A DNA stretch of 8,125 nucleotides. Origin: Candidatus Hydrogenedentota bacterium. Lineage in GTDB: Bacteria > Spirochaetota > Leptospiria > Turneriellales > J094. The translations under genes and the position numbers were made by a program. The notes under the pieces are model-generated. The model saw only the letters and a list, made by a program, of their open reading frames with translations. It did not search any database and was not told the DNA's origin. The first letter of the stretch is position 1; each line of letters starts with the position of its first letter. Below are positions 1 through 6,368 of the stretch, piece after piece. The stretch lies in NCBI GenBank assembly GCA_003695005.1, contig RFJE01000014.1, positions 1 through 8,125 of the forward strand, given 5' to 3'.

Positions 1-23
1 CAATAGGATTAAATTATATTATA

Positions 24-1214
24 ATGCTTCATTATTCTCCCCCAATCAGTTTAATTGTTTTTGCCCTATCTATATCTTGGATTTTGTTCCCCCTTTGGAA
101 TCAATATCAAAAAATCATAAAATGGTTTTATGTGGATTCGGGTGATCGCTTGCCGCTAAAAGAAATGGTAACAAAAGAAAATAAATGGCTTAAGCTAAAA
201 AGGGATCTGGAAAAAGCAAAAGAAAAAGCAGATCAAAGTACAGATCGGTTGCAAGAAATTTTACGGGCTTCGAAATCGGCTTTAATGATTATTGATGCTA
301 GCGGTATTATTGTTCACAGTAATGAAGCAGCATATAAACTTTTTGGGGATAGTGTGTTTATAGGGCAGTTTTTTTACGAAGCATTTCGGTCTCATAAAAT
401 TTTAAATATCATTGAAAATCCCGATAGCCACTATAAAAGTATTGAAGTGGAAGGCCGTATTTTTTTAGCAATGGCCTCGAAAACAAAAGACAATTCCATT
501 TTATTTATTGCGCATGATATTACGCAAGAAGCAAAATGGAAACAAAAAGAAAAAGAACTTATTTTAAATGTTTCGCATGAGCTGCGTACCCCCCTTACTT
601 CGATCTTAGGCTACGCAGAAACCTTACATGATGACCCAAACCTTCCTGATGACTTAAAACCTTATACGGAAATTATTTTGAATCGATCGCATCATTTATT
701 AAAATTGACAGAAAATTTATTGAATTTAAATAAACCCAACAAGAAAAAGCAACAGCAAGAAATTAAATTCGAGAAACTAGCAAAAAGTATTGTAGATCTC
801 TTATCTCCACTGGCTAAACAGAAAAACTTAAAATTAGAATTTCTGTGCGAACATAATTTACCTATTTTGCTAGGTAATCCGGATGAAATCGAAAGGCTAA
901 TTCGCAATCTTGTGGAAAACGCCATTTTTTATACAGAAAAAGGTAAAGTCGATCTATCTCTTACAAGCAAAGATAATTTTGTCATTTTAAAAGTAACCGA
1001 TACCGGAATTGGAATTGATCCGGAAGATCGAAATAAAATCTTTGAAAGATTTTATAGAGTAGAAAAATCCCGAACCCGCAGTAAAGGGGGAAGCGGGTTA
1101 GGTTTGAGTATTGTAAAGCAAATTGCAGATAATTACCATGCAGAAATTCAAGTCTATGAAAATAAACCACAGGGAAGCGTGTTTGAAGTTCGCTTTCCTA
1201 TTCAGCCCCAATAA
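24..1214 (+). CDS. Membrane-anchored PAS sensor histidine kinase, PhoR-like
   Basis: A 396-residue sensor kinase that should autophosphorylate on His and pass the phosphate to a response regulator at the inner membrane. Visible in order: one N-terminal hydrophobic segment (about residues 8-25), a charged coiled-coil linker (54-80), a PAS domain (about 80-170, ending in the DIT motif), the HisKA H-box with SHELRTP (phospho-acceptor His185), then a HATPase domain with N-box RNLVENA (Asn295/Asn299), G1 DTGIGI (326-331), F-box FERFYR and G2 GSGLGLS (356-362). All catalytic motifs are intact. It has one membrane segment and no periplasmic sensor loop, so the signal is probably sensed in the membrane or by the cytoplasmic PAS domain; this is inference. 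This is the PhoR/WalK-type layout. No response regulator lies downstream; a partner could lie upstream of the window. The ATG has no good Shine-Dalgarno site, and TATATT sits at 15-20. The last 17 bases overlap the convergent guaB. Confidence 0.95.
   Translation: MLHYSPPISLIVFALSISWILFPLWNQYQKIIKWFYVDSGDRLPLKEMVTKENKWLKLKRDLEKAKEKADQSTDRLQEILRASKSALMIIDASGIIVHSNEAAYKLFGDSVFIGQFFYEAFRSHKILNIIENPDSHYKSIEVEGRIFLAMASKTKDNSILFIAHDITQEAKWKQKEKELILNVSHELRTPLTSILGYAETLHDDPNLPDDLKPYTEIILNRSHHLLKLTENLLNLNKPNKKKQQQEIKFEKLAKSIVDLLSPLAKQKNLKLEFLCEHNLPILLGNPDEIERLIRNLVENAIFYTEKGKVDLSLTSKDNFVILKVTDTGIGIDPEDRNKIFERFYRVEKSRTRSKGGSGLGLSIVKQIADNYHAEIQVYENKPQGSVFEVRFPIQPQ
1171..1199 (-). terminator. Putative terminator hairpin after guaB
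   Basis: Read on the minus strand, AGGAAAGCG (1199-1191) can pair with CGCTTCCCT (1179-1171) across an 11-base loop, with one A.C mismatch in nine pairs. A T-rich run (GTGGTTTATTTTC) follows. The hairpin begins at the guaB stop codon and lies inside the 3' coding region of the convergent kinase gene. The T-tract is interrupted, so efficiency is uncertain. Confidence 0.3.
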
Positions 1215-2730
1215 TTGGTTTTTGGTAAGAGTACAAATTATGCACTCCCCCTTGCAGCTGCGCTGCTAAACTTCTTGGCTCAAAGCGAAGTTTTTTATTA
1301 TATAACTTCTCGTGTAACTCGGGGATACTTCGTACTCCCATATCCTGGAATGCATGCTTTACACCTTGGATTAAATAGGGTACAAAATCAAATACGGATC
1401 CTTTATCAATGACAGTTCCCGAAACGCCTTGTGCCACACGAATTTTTTGGTCATCGGCAAAATACCTTTTTGCACCACCTTCTTTCATTGCTTCCAGGGA
1501 TGCCATACCACGGTATTTTTTTAAGCGAACCCCATCTTTATAAATATATTCACCTGGACTTTCTTGTGTGCCTGCGAGTAACGACCCCATCATAACGGTA
1601 GAGGCTCCAATGGCTAATGCTTTTGCAATATCTCCCATATTAGCAATTCCGCCATCCGCCACTACCGGAACCCCATATTTCTTTGCAACACTTGCCGTGT
1701 GATAGACAGCTGTGGCTTGCGCCCTTCCACATGCCATGGTATCCTGCGTAATACAGATAGAACCTGGCCCCATCCCAATACGCAATGCATCGGCGCCTGC
1801 TTCTATTAAAGCTATAGCTTGCTCTTTTGTTACTACATTGCCTGCCATGATTTGCTGGTCGGGATACTTTTTCTTTAGTTCTTTAATCAAGTTGATTTGC
1901 CAAACAGAGTATCCTTGCGCAGAATCAATAACAAGGATATCCGTATGTGCTTCGATAAGAGCATCAATCCTTTCCCTATCATGCGGATGCGTACTAACTG
2001 CAGCACCTACCCGTAAGCGCTTCCTATCATCCTTTGAAGCATTTGGATAATCTTTATTTTTTTTTAAATCGGTTCGGCTCATTAAGGAAACGAGCCTACC
2101 CTGCTTATCCACAATAGGTAATTTCCCTTTTTTCGATTCCCGTAAAATTTTATTGGCTTCGCTTAAACTTACTCCTTCCGGTGCTGTCACTAAATCTGTT
2201 GTCATAACTTCTTCGAGATAACGACTTCTGTCTTTTTCAAAATCAATGTCTCGGTTTGTAACGATACCAAGTAATTTACTACGAAGAGTTCCATCTTCGG
2301 TAATAGGAATTCCGCTAAACCCATACTTTTGTTTAATCGCATCAACATCAGATATGCGATGTTTCGGGGACAAACAAATCGGGTCTAAAATAAAACCATT
2401 TTCAAATCGCTTAACTTTTTCCACTTCATTCACTTGCTCTTCAATCGTGTTATTGCTATGAATAATGCCAATGCCACCTTTAAGAGCTAGAGCAATGGCC
2501 ATTTTACTTTCTGTTACCGTATCCATTGGTGATGATACAATTGGAATTTTAATGGAAATCTCCCGAGTAACGCGCGTTGTTAAATCAACATCATCTGGTG
2601 AAAAATCAATATAGCCTGGTAATATTAAAAAGTCTTTGTAAGTAACCCCCGTTGGTTTGGAAAAAAGATCCTCTGCAGAGATACCATCCTGTACCATGTG
2701 ATAGTTTTTAGATAAAAAACACTCTGTCAA
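1198..2730 (-). CDS. guaB: Inosine-5'-monophosphate dehydrogenase (eukaryote-like type)
   Basis: IMP dehydrogenase (EC 1.1.1.205) oxidises IMP to XMP with NAD+, the committed step to guanine nucleotides, in the cytoplasm. From the TTG at 2730 the protein has 510 residues. It shows [14 protein letters not shown] near the N-terminus, SSPMDTVTE, an inserted CBS pair (about 115-225), the active-site loop GPGSICITQ (catalytic Cys326), the phosphate site [22 protein letters not shown] and the mobile-flap Arg-Tyr pair (422-423). Many stretches match animal IMPDH more closely than typical bacterial GuaB, for example [15 protein letters not shown] and the end [11 protein letters not shown]. Start choice: the open frame reaches a TTG at 2823, but those 31 extra residues resemble nothing in the family and would leave 17 bases to the divergent gene. 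The TTG at 2730 follows AGAAAG and reproduces the length of the animal N-terminus; ATG 2697 is an alternative giving 499 residues. The 3' end overlaps the kinase gene. Confidence 0.95.
   Translation of the reverse strand: MTECFLSKNYHMVQDGISAEDLFSKPTGVTYKDFLILPGYIDFSPDDVDLTTRVTREISIKIPIVSSPMDTVTESKMAIALALKGGIGIIHSNNTIEEQVNEVEKVKRFENGFILDPICLSPKHRISDVDAIKQKYGFSGIPITEDGTLRSKLLGIVTNRDIDFEKDRSRYLEEVMTTDLVTAPEGVSLSEANKILRESKKGKLPIVDKQGRLVSLMSRTDLKKNKDYPNASKDDRKRLRVGAAVSTHPHDRERIDALIEAHTDILVIDSAQGYSVWQINLIKELKKKYPDQQIMAGNVVTKEQAIALIEAGADALRIGMGPGSICITQDTMACGRAQATAVYHTASVAKKYGVPVVADGGIANMGDIAKALAIGASTVMMGSLLAGTQESPGEYIYKDGVRLKKYRGMASLEAMKEGGAKRYFADDQKIRVAQGVSGTVIDKGSVFDFVPYLIQGVKHAFQDMGVRSIPELHEKLYNKKLRFEPRSLAAQLQGGVHNLYSYQKPIIGAE
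1268..1296 (+). terminator. Putative intrinsic terminator for the kinase transcript, inside guaB
   Basis: AAACTTC (1268-1274) pairs with GAAGTTT (1287-1293); an inner GCT/AGC pairing around CAA can extend it after a three-base bulge. The 3' arm runs into six T residues (1291-1296), as in a rho-independent terminator for plus-strand transcription. It lies about 55 bases after the kinase stop, antisense within the 3' coding part of guaB. Coincidence with coding sequence cannot be excluded. Confidence 0.4.
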
Positions 2731-2840
2731 ATCTTTCTGTGGGTTTAGAGGGACATCCCGAACAGAGGCTCTGCTGCGTTTACAAACTCTCCACCCATCA
2801 AGAAGCCTTGACGTGAATAACAAAAAATATAAGATGGTGT
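2731..2840. promoter_or_regulatory. Divergent guaB / membrane-protein intergenic region with three small dyads
   Basis: This is the stretch left between the two divergent genes if guaB starts at 2730. It is less A+T-rich than the other intergenic stretches here. It contains three short interrupted palindromes: GGGACATCCC (2750-2759), CAGAGGCTCTG (2763-2773) and GTTTACAAAC (2778-2787), with centres about 14 bases apart. They could be operator half-sites or small hairpins in a guaB leader. The minus strand is open through the region, so it could instead encode an N-terminal extension of guaB; I judge that less likely. I recognise no known riboswitch class. Confidence 0.35.
2808..2835 (+). promoter_or_regulatory. 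Putative sigma70-type promoter for the small membrane protein
   Basis: TTGACG (2808-2813) and TAAGAT (2830-2835) are separated by 16 bases. The predicted transcript start would fall at or just after the ATG at 2841, implying little or no leader. Both boxes are imperfect and the region is A+T-rich, so this is tentative. Confidence 0.3.
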
Positions 2841-3167
2841 ATGAGTGGCGCAGGACAATTTATTGATAACCTTCTTTTTATTATTTTTATGGCTTTAATT
2901 ATTGAAGTAAGCTTATCTGCCATTTTATCCATTAAGTTAATTAAGCCTTTCTTTGAAACAGATATTGGAAAAACAATACGAGATATTTTAATTATCTTAA
3001 TTGCTTTTGGCTTTTGTACAAAAGTACCATCCCTAAAAATTTTCTACAAAGTAAAAGTATCCTTGCCGGCTTCCCTTAATCTAGTCTTATCTGCATTATT
3101 GCTAGCACGTTTTGTAAAATGGTTTCATGATTGGATCGAAGCTGCCTTTAAGGCAAAGCAAAGCTAA
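2841..3167 (+). CDS. Small integral membrane protein of unknown function
   Basis: A 108-residue protein that I do not recognise. It is strongly hydrophobic, with likely membrane segments at about residues 8-34, 47-62 and 74-92. Short basic stretches separate them ([15 protein letters not shown]), and the C-terminal tail is amphipathic and charged ([15 protein letters not shown]). There is no signal-peptide cleavage site, lipobox or obvious catalytic motif; one Cys is present (59). It is transcribed divergently from guaB and converges with the CE7-like gene, overlapping its 3' end by four bases. It therefore appears to be monocistronic. Coding status rests on the consistent membrane-protein character, an ATG start placed just after the divergent region, and absence of any better frame. 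Small multi-pass proteins like this are common and their function cannot be inferred from sequence alone. Confidence 0.75.
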   Translation: MSGAGQFIDNLLFIIFMALIIEVSLSAILSIKLIKPFFETDIGKTIRDILIILIAFGFCTKVPSLKIFYKVKVSLPASLNLVLSALLLARFVKWFHDWIEAAFKAKQS

Positions 3168-3178
3168 AGTAGAGCTTT
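3160..3178. terminator. Putative shared terminator between convergent genes
   Basis: AAAGCT (3160-3165) and AGCTTT (3173-3178) form a six-pair stem with a seven-base loop. On the plus strand it is followed by two more T residues (a run of five from 3176). On the minus strand the 3' arm is followed by GCTTTGCC. The hairpin covers the stop codons of both converging genes, so it could serve both directions. The stem is short. Confidence 0.35.
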
Positions 3179-4129
3179 TTGCAAGAAATCTGCGGAAGTT
3201 CGAATAATATGAGAGCGAAGTTTATCATCGGCTAGTTTGCTTTCCTTTGTATAGACCACCATGGTTTTTTCTGCGGGAATCGCATGAAATAAGGCAAATG
3301 CGCTTTGTGGAACATAATTTGTTTTTTGGAAAGGCGCAATAGAAACAGTTTCTGAAAAAATTCGATCTGTAAAAAATAAACTATCAAAATACTTTAAATT
3401 TTCTTTTATTTTGCTACGACTTTTTCTTTGGCTACGAATGTATGTGTTAATTTCTTTTGCATACAATGCTTTGCTTTTATTTTGGCTAACCTCTAAATGG
3501 CAAAAAGAGGGTGATTCTAAAATTAAAAACGAAGTTCGGTTCATATATCGTGTTACAAACAGGGCGAGAGCGGAACCAATTCCCCGACCCCAAATCCCAA
3601 TCCGTGAACTATCTAAATTTTTCTGCAAACGAATAACCTCTAAAAGACGATAAGCGTCTAAGTAGAGATGTCCCATATAAAAGTTATCTTTCTCATCTAA
3701 GTTTTCCCGAAAAAAACCAAGAGATTCGGGTGCTTTTTCTTTTTCCTCTTCGCTCATTTGCTTGCGCTTTTGGAAAAACTCATCTTGACCGCGATAATGC
3801 AATACAACTTGCGCTAAACCAAGATCTTGCAAAAGGGGAAAAAAAGCAGGCTCTTCCATATAATCAGGAAAAAGTACAACGACAGGTGGTTTCCCCCGCA
3901 TTTTTCGTGGAGCAATTAAATCGGCTCGTACTTGCACCCGCTCTGAACTTTGAAAATGAATAGTAATTTTGCTTTCTTTTAAAATTTTACGCGACATTTT
4001 TTTTTCGCTATGGACTTCTAAAGGAATGCGAGAAATTTGCTTAATCCGACTTGTCCAATATTGGTCAAAATCTTTTGGTCTGTCTAAACTATCAGCAAAA
4101 GTTCGATAGCATTCGTCAAAAAAAGACAT
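3164..4129 (-). CDS. CE7 (acetyl xylan esterase / cephalosporin C deacetylase)-like alpha/beta hydrolase lacking the catalytic triad
   Basis: From ATG 4129 this is a 321-residue protein, close to the usual length of carbohydrate esterase family 7 (about 320). Family landmarks, as I remember the Thermotoga maritima enzyme: the start MSFFDE, then RPKDFDQYW (17-25), HYRGQ (111-115), YLDAYRLLEV (156-165), RIGIWGRGIGSALAL (176-190), LESPSFCHLE (204-213) and NLKYFDSLFF (244-253). The nucleophile elbow, normally GGSQGG, reads GRGIGS, so Gly183 replaces the Ser. The Asp position is Lys269 and the His position is Lys298. The family's oxyanion-site HGY is PDY. Esterase activity is therefore unlikely; a binding or structural role is inference. 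There is no signal peptide, so it is probably cytoplasmic. An upstream in-frame TTG (4150) exists, but ATG 4129 matches the family start. It follows the DUF4143 ATPase on the same strand after about 70 bases and has its own possible promoter. Confidence 0.85.
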   Translation of the reverse strand: MSFFDECYRTFADSLDRPKDFDQYWTSRIKQISRIPLEVHSEKKMSRKILKESKITIHFQSSERVQVRADLIAPRKMRGKPPVVVLFPDYMEEPAFFPLLQDLGLAQVVLHYRGQDEFFQKRKQMSEEEKEKAPESLGFFRENLDEKDNFYMGHLYLDAYRLLEVIRLQKNLDSSRIGIWGRGIGSALALFVTRYMNRTSFLILESPSFCHLEVSQNKSKALYAKEINTYIRSQRKSRSKIKENLKYFDSLFFTDRIFSETVSIAPFQKTNYVPQSAFALFHAIPAEKTMVVYTKESKLADDKLRSHIIRTSADFLQKALL

Positions 4130-4135
4130 GCAGGG

Positions 4136-4165
4136 AATATATAAAAACAAGTAGCGTGCTGTAAA
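4136..4165 (-). promoter_or_regulatory. Putative sigma70-type promoter for the CE7-like gene
   Basis: On the minus strand TTTACA (4165-4160) is followed by overlapping TATATA/ATATAT/TATATT boxes with spacers of 16 to 18 bases (ending at 4136). The predicted transcript start would be within a few bases of the ATG at 4129. The gene has no Shine-Dalgarno site, which fits a very short or absent leader. Confidence 0.4.
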
Positions 4166-4199
4166 GAGCTTGCTATCTTCATCGAGAATTGCTGTGCTA

Positions 4200-5342
4200 T
4201 TATAATTTCATATTTTTCAAAAAGTCAATAGCAGGCTGTACCATAATTTTTTTGCTTAATGGATAAGCGCGATTGCCAGGATACAAAACAGTTAATTGAT
4301 TTAATTTTAAATCATTCATGGCAATTTGCATGGACTTTGTTAAAGTAGGAGCATCGGAAAGTTTAATTTCAAAGCCATACCTTTTTCGGCCTTTGATTAA
4401 GAGTAAATCTAATTCCGCGCCTGCATGAGTTGCCCAAAAAAAAGGATGATAGTCCGGAAAGTTTCGCAAAATCTCTTCTAAAATATAACCTTCAAAAGAT
4501 GCACCTAATTTTGGATGACGATACAAAAATTTCTGATTGCGAATTTCTAATAAATAATGTAACACACCAGAGTCCCGAATATACACTTTGGGTGATTTCA
4601 CCTGTCTTTTTTTTAGATTTTCATGCCAGGGTTTTAGCTGGCGCAACATAAATACACCCGTTAAAATATCGAGATACCTTCGAACCGTACTTTCGCTAAT
4701 TCCAAGGGATTTAGCAAGTTCCGCAGCATTAAAAACATTAGAGTGATAGTGTGCTATCATAAAAAAGAACTTCATTAAAAATTGGGAATTTACATTTCCA
4801 CTTAACTGTGGTACATCTCTTTCTATAAAGGTTCGTACATAGTTTTTCAACCAAGAAAAAGCATCTTCATGAGATCTGGCTAAATAAGCACGTGGAAATC
4901 CACCCCGTAACCAATGCTTGTTATAATTTTGAAAAGAAACTTCTCTTAATTGAAAAGGCGTAAGTTCAATAAATTCAATGCGACCTGCTAAAGTTTCGGA
5001 AGCATTTTGGATTAAACGAGGGGATGCACTTCCTAAAATTAAAAAACGAGCCGGTAATGGTTTTCGGTCAGCAAGGACTCGTAAAATAGGAAACAAGTTT
5101 GGCATTCTTTGGATCTCATCAATCACAACAATGCCTTTTAAACGCTCTAGTACTAATTTAGGATTTTGTAAACCCGCTACCGATGCTGGATCTTCTAAAT
5201 CGAAATAATTGCTACTTGTGGGGGGAACAAATTGTCGTGCTAAAGTAGTTTTTCCACATTGTCGCGGTCCTAGTATCGCTACGATTTGGCTTCTTCGGAA
5301 TGCACGGCGAATAAGCTGGAGAAAAGGCTCTCTATTAACCAT
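4200..5342 (-). CDS. AAA-type ATPase with DUF4143 C-terminal domain
   Basis: A 380-residue ATPase of the AAA_14/DUF4143 group, widespread and sporadic in bacteria and archaea, whose cellular role is not settled. It shows Walker A GPRQCGKT (25-32), Walker B IVVIDEI (71-77), a sensor-like LILGSAS (101-107), the family's ELTPFQLRE segment (126-134), and a winged-helix-like stretch AELAKSLGISESTVRRYL (207-224). The DUF4143 domain follows, with YIRDSGVLHYLL (254-265), FEGYILEEI (283-291), and a PD-(D/E)XK nuclease-like signature, AELDLLL (309-315) then FEIK (324-327). Length and order are typical and nothing is truncated. An AAGGA site lies about ten bases before the ATG, one of the few clear ribosome sites in the window. 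It is divergent from the SDR gene and lies upstream of the CE7-like gene on the same strand. No partner toxin, antitoxin or transporter is adjacent. Confidence 0.9.
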   Translation of the reverse strand: MVNREPFLQLIRRAFRRSQIVAILGPRQCGKTTLARQFVPPTSSNYFDLEDPASVAGLQNPKLVLERLKGIVVIDEIQRMPNLFPILRVLADRKPLPARFLILGSASPRLIQNASETLAGRIEFIELTPFQLREVSFQNYNKHWLRGGFPRAYLARSHEDAFSWLKNYVRTFIERDVPQLSGNVNSQFLMKFFFMIAHYHSNVFNAAELAKSLGISESTVRRYLDILTGVFMLRQLKPWHENLKKRQVKSPKVYIRDSGVLHYLLEIRNQKFLYRHPKLGASFEGYILEEILRNFPDYHPFFWATHAGAELDLLLIKGRKRYGFEIKLSDAPTLTKSMQIAMNDLKLNQLTVLYPGNRAYPLSKKIMVQPAIDFLKNMKL

Positions 5343-5455
5343 GTACCATTCTTCCTTGAAAATCCATCATGTAAAGACGAAATTTCAATATAGGAATATT
5401 AATATATAAATTAGGAATTTACTAGCCAGGATATATTTTATTTACAGTTTGTATT
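5343..5455. promoter_or_regulatory. Divergent intergenic region with paired TAGGAAT repeats
   Basis: This very A+T-rich stretch separates the ATPase and SDR genes, which diverge from it. TAGGAAT occurs twice in direct orientation (5391-5397 and 5412-5418), 21 bases apart, about two helical turns. TATATT at 5432-5437 is a candidate -10 box for the SDR gene but lacks a convincing -35. Composition alone could produce such matches. Confidence 0.25.
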
Positions 5456-6256
5456 ATGGATTTTCAAAATCAGCGAATTCTTATTACAGGTGGCAGTAAA
5501 GGTATTGGAAAAGCGATTAGTTTAGAACTCGTTAAAAGAGGTGCTTCCATTTGTGTACTAGCTCGAGATAAAAAAGCATTGGAACAATTGCAACAAGAAG
5601 CCGGCAAAGAAAAAGTAAGTATTGCATCGGTAGATATTACAGACAAGAAAAAGTTAAAATCCACCATTGAAAAATTAGGAAAAGAATCTCCTTTTCATGG
5701 TATTATTTGTTGCGCTGGTTTTGCGAGGCCGGGAAAATTTGAAGAATTACCGGAAGATTCTTTTAAGCAAATGATGGATGTAGACTACTTTGGCACGGTT
5801 TATACAATTCGCTATGCTCTTCCCTTTATACAAGATCAAAGCTGGATTAGTCTTGTTTCGTCTGTAGTCGGTTATATGGGAGTCTATGGATATACAGCAT
5901 ACGCTGGAGCTAAGTTTGCCTTAATTGGCTTTGCCGAATCTTTGCAACAAGAACTGTATGAGAAAAATATTAGTGTAAGTGTGCTTTGTCCCCCGGATAC
6001 GAACACCCCGGGATATGAGCAAGAAAATAAAACAAAACCTTATGTAACACAAAAGCTATCTGAAAGCGCAAAACTCATGACACCGGAAGAGGTTGCAAAA
6101 AAATATTTAAAAAAACTAAAAAAAGGGAAATTTTTAATTACTGTGAATTTTGAATCAACCCTTTTTTATCGCTTAAAAGGCTGTATGCCAGGTTTTGTCC
6201 GGTTTGTAATGAAGAAAATGATACAATCTGCTTTAAAAAAGATCAAGGCTTCGTAG
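5456..6256 (+). CDS. Short-chain dehydrogenase/reductase, 3-ketodihydrosphingosine reductase-like
   Basis: A 266-residue classical SDR with a Rossmann fold. It shows the cofactor motif TGGSKGIG (11-18), LARD with Arg37 after strand 2 (suggesting NADPH), Asp60 (VDIT), CCAG (85-88) in place of NNAG, catalytic Ser136, and Tyr149/Lys153 in YAGAK. Resemblance to eukaryotic 3-ketodihydrosphingosine reductase (EC 1.1.1.102, reduction of ketosphinganine) is closest around PPDTNTPGYEQENKTKP (179-195), which is nearly diagnostic, and in FGTVYTIRYALP. The usual catalytic Asn of the SDR tetrad is Asp110 here (DVDYFG). The C-terminus (233-266) is basic and amphipathic with hydrophobic patches, perhaps for membrane contact. 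No serine palmitoyltransferase or other sphingolipid gene lies in the window, so the substrate remains inferred; another 3-keto lipid is possible. The ATG has no Shine-Dalgarno site. A 112-base A-rich gap follows with no convincing terminator. Confidence 0.88.
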   Translation: MDFQNQRILITGGSKGIGKAISLELVKRGASICVLARDKKALEQLQQEAGKEKVSIASVDITDKKKLKSTIEKLGKESPFHGIICCAGFARPGKFEELPEDSFKQMMDVDYFGTVYTIRYALPFIQDQSWISLVSSVVGYMGVYGYTAYAGAKFALIGFAESLQQELYEKNISVSVLCPPDTNTPGYEQENKTKPYVTQKLSESAKLMTPEEVAKKYLKKLKKGKFLITVNFESTLFYRLKGCMPGFVRFVMKKMIQSALKKIKAS

Positions 6257-6368
6257 AGAATCTACCATTTATCCTCACTTAAAAAACGCCTGTACAAGAG
6301 AAAAGCAAAAATGAATTTGTTTTTAAGAAAGAAAAAATTTCGTCATAAAAAACAAAAAGTTTTTTAGT

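Noticed and set aside
1712..2050. Open frame of 112 codons on the plus strand inside guaB
   Set aside because: It is fully antisense to a strongly conserved enzyme, has no recognisable domain, and is explained by the codon structure of guaB. Other frames antisense to the kinase, the ATPase and the TPR gene were rejected for the same reason.
2731..2823. N-terminal extension of guaB starting at TTG 2823
   Set aside because: The extra residues resemble nothing in IMPDH and would leave 17 bases for two divergent promoters; the TTG at 2730 reproduces the expected N-terminal length.
2731..2840. Purine riboswitch upstream of guaB
   Set aside because: The conserved core of the purine aptamer and its three-way junction are not visible; only short, separate dyads are present.
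4200..5342. Transposase or toxin-antitoxin module at the ATPase
   Set aside because: No inverted repeats, target duplication or small partner gene is seen at its ends, and the motifs fit AAA/DUF4143 ATPases.
6253..6265. Terminator after the SDR gene
   Set aside because: GTAGA and TCTAC form only a five-pair stem with a three-base loop and no T-tract follows.
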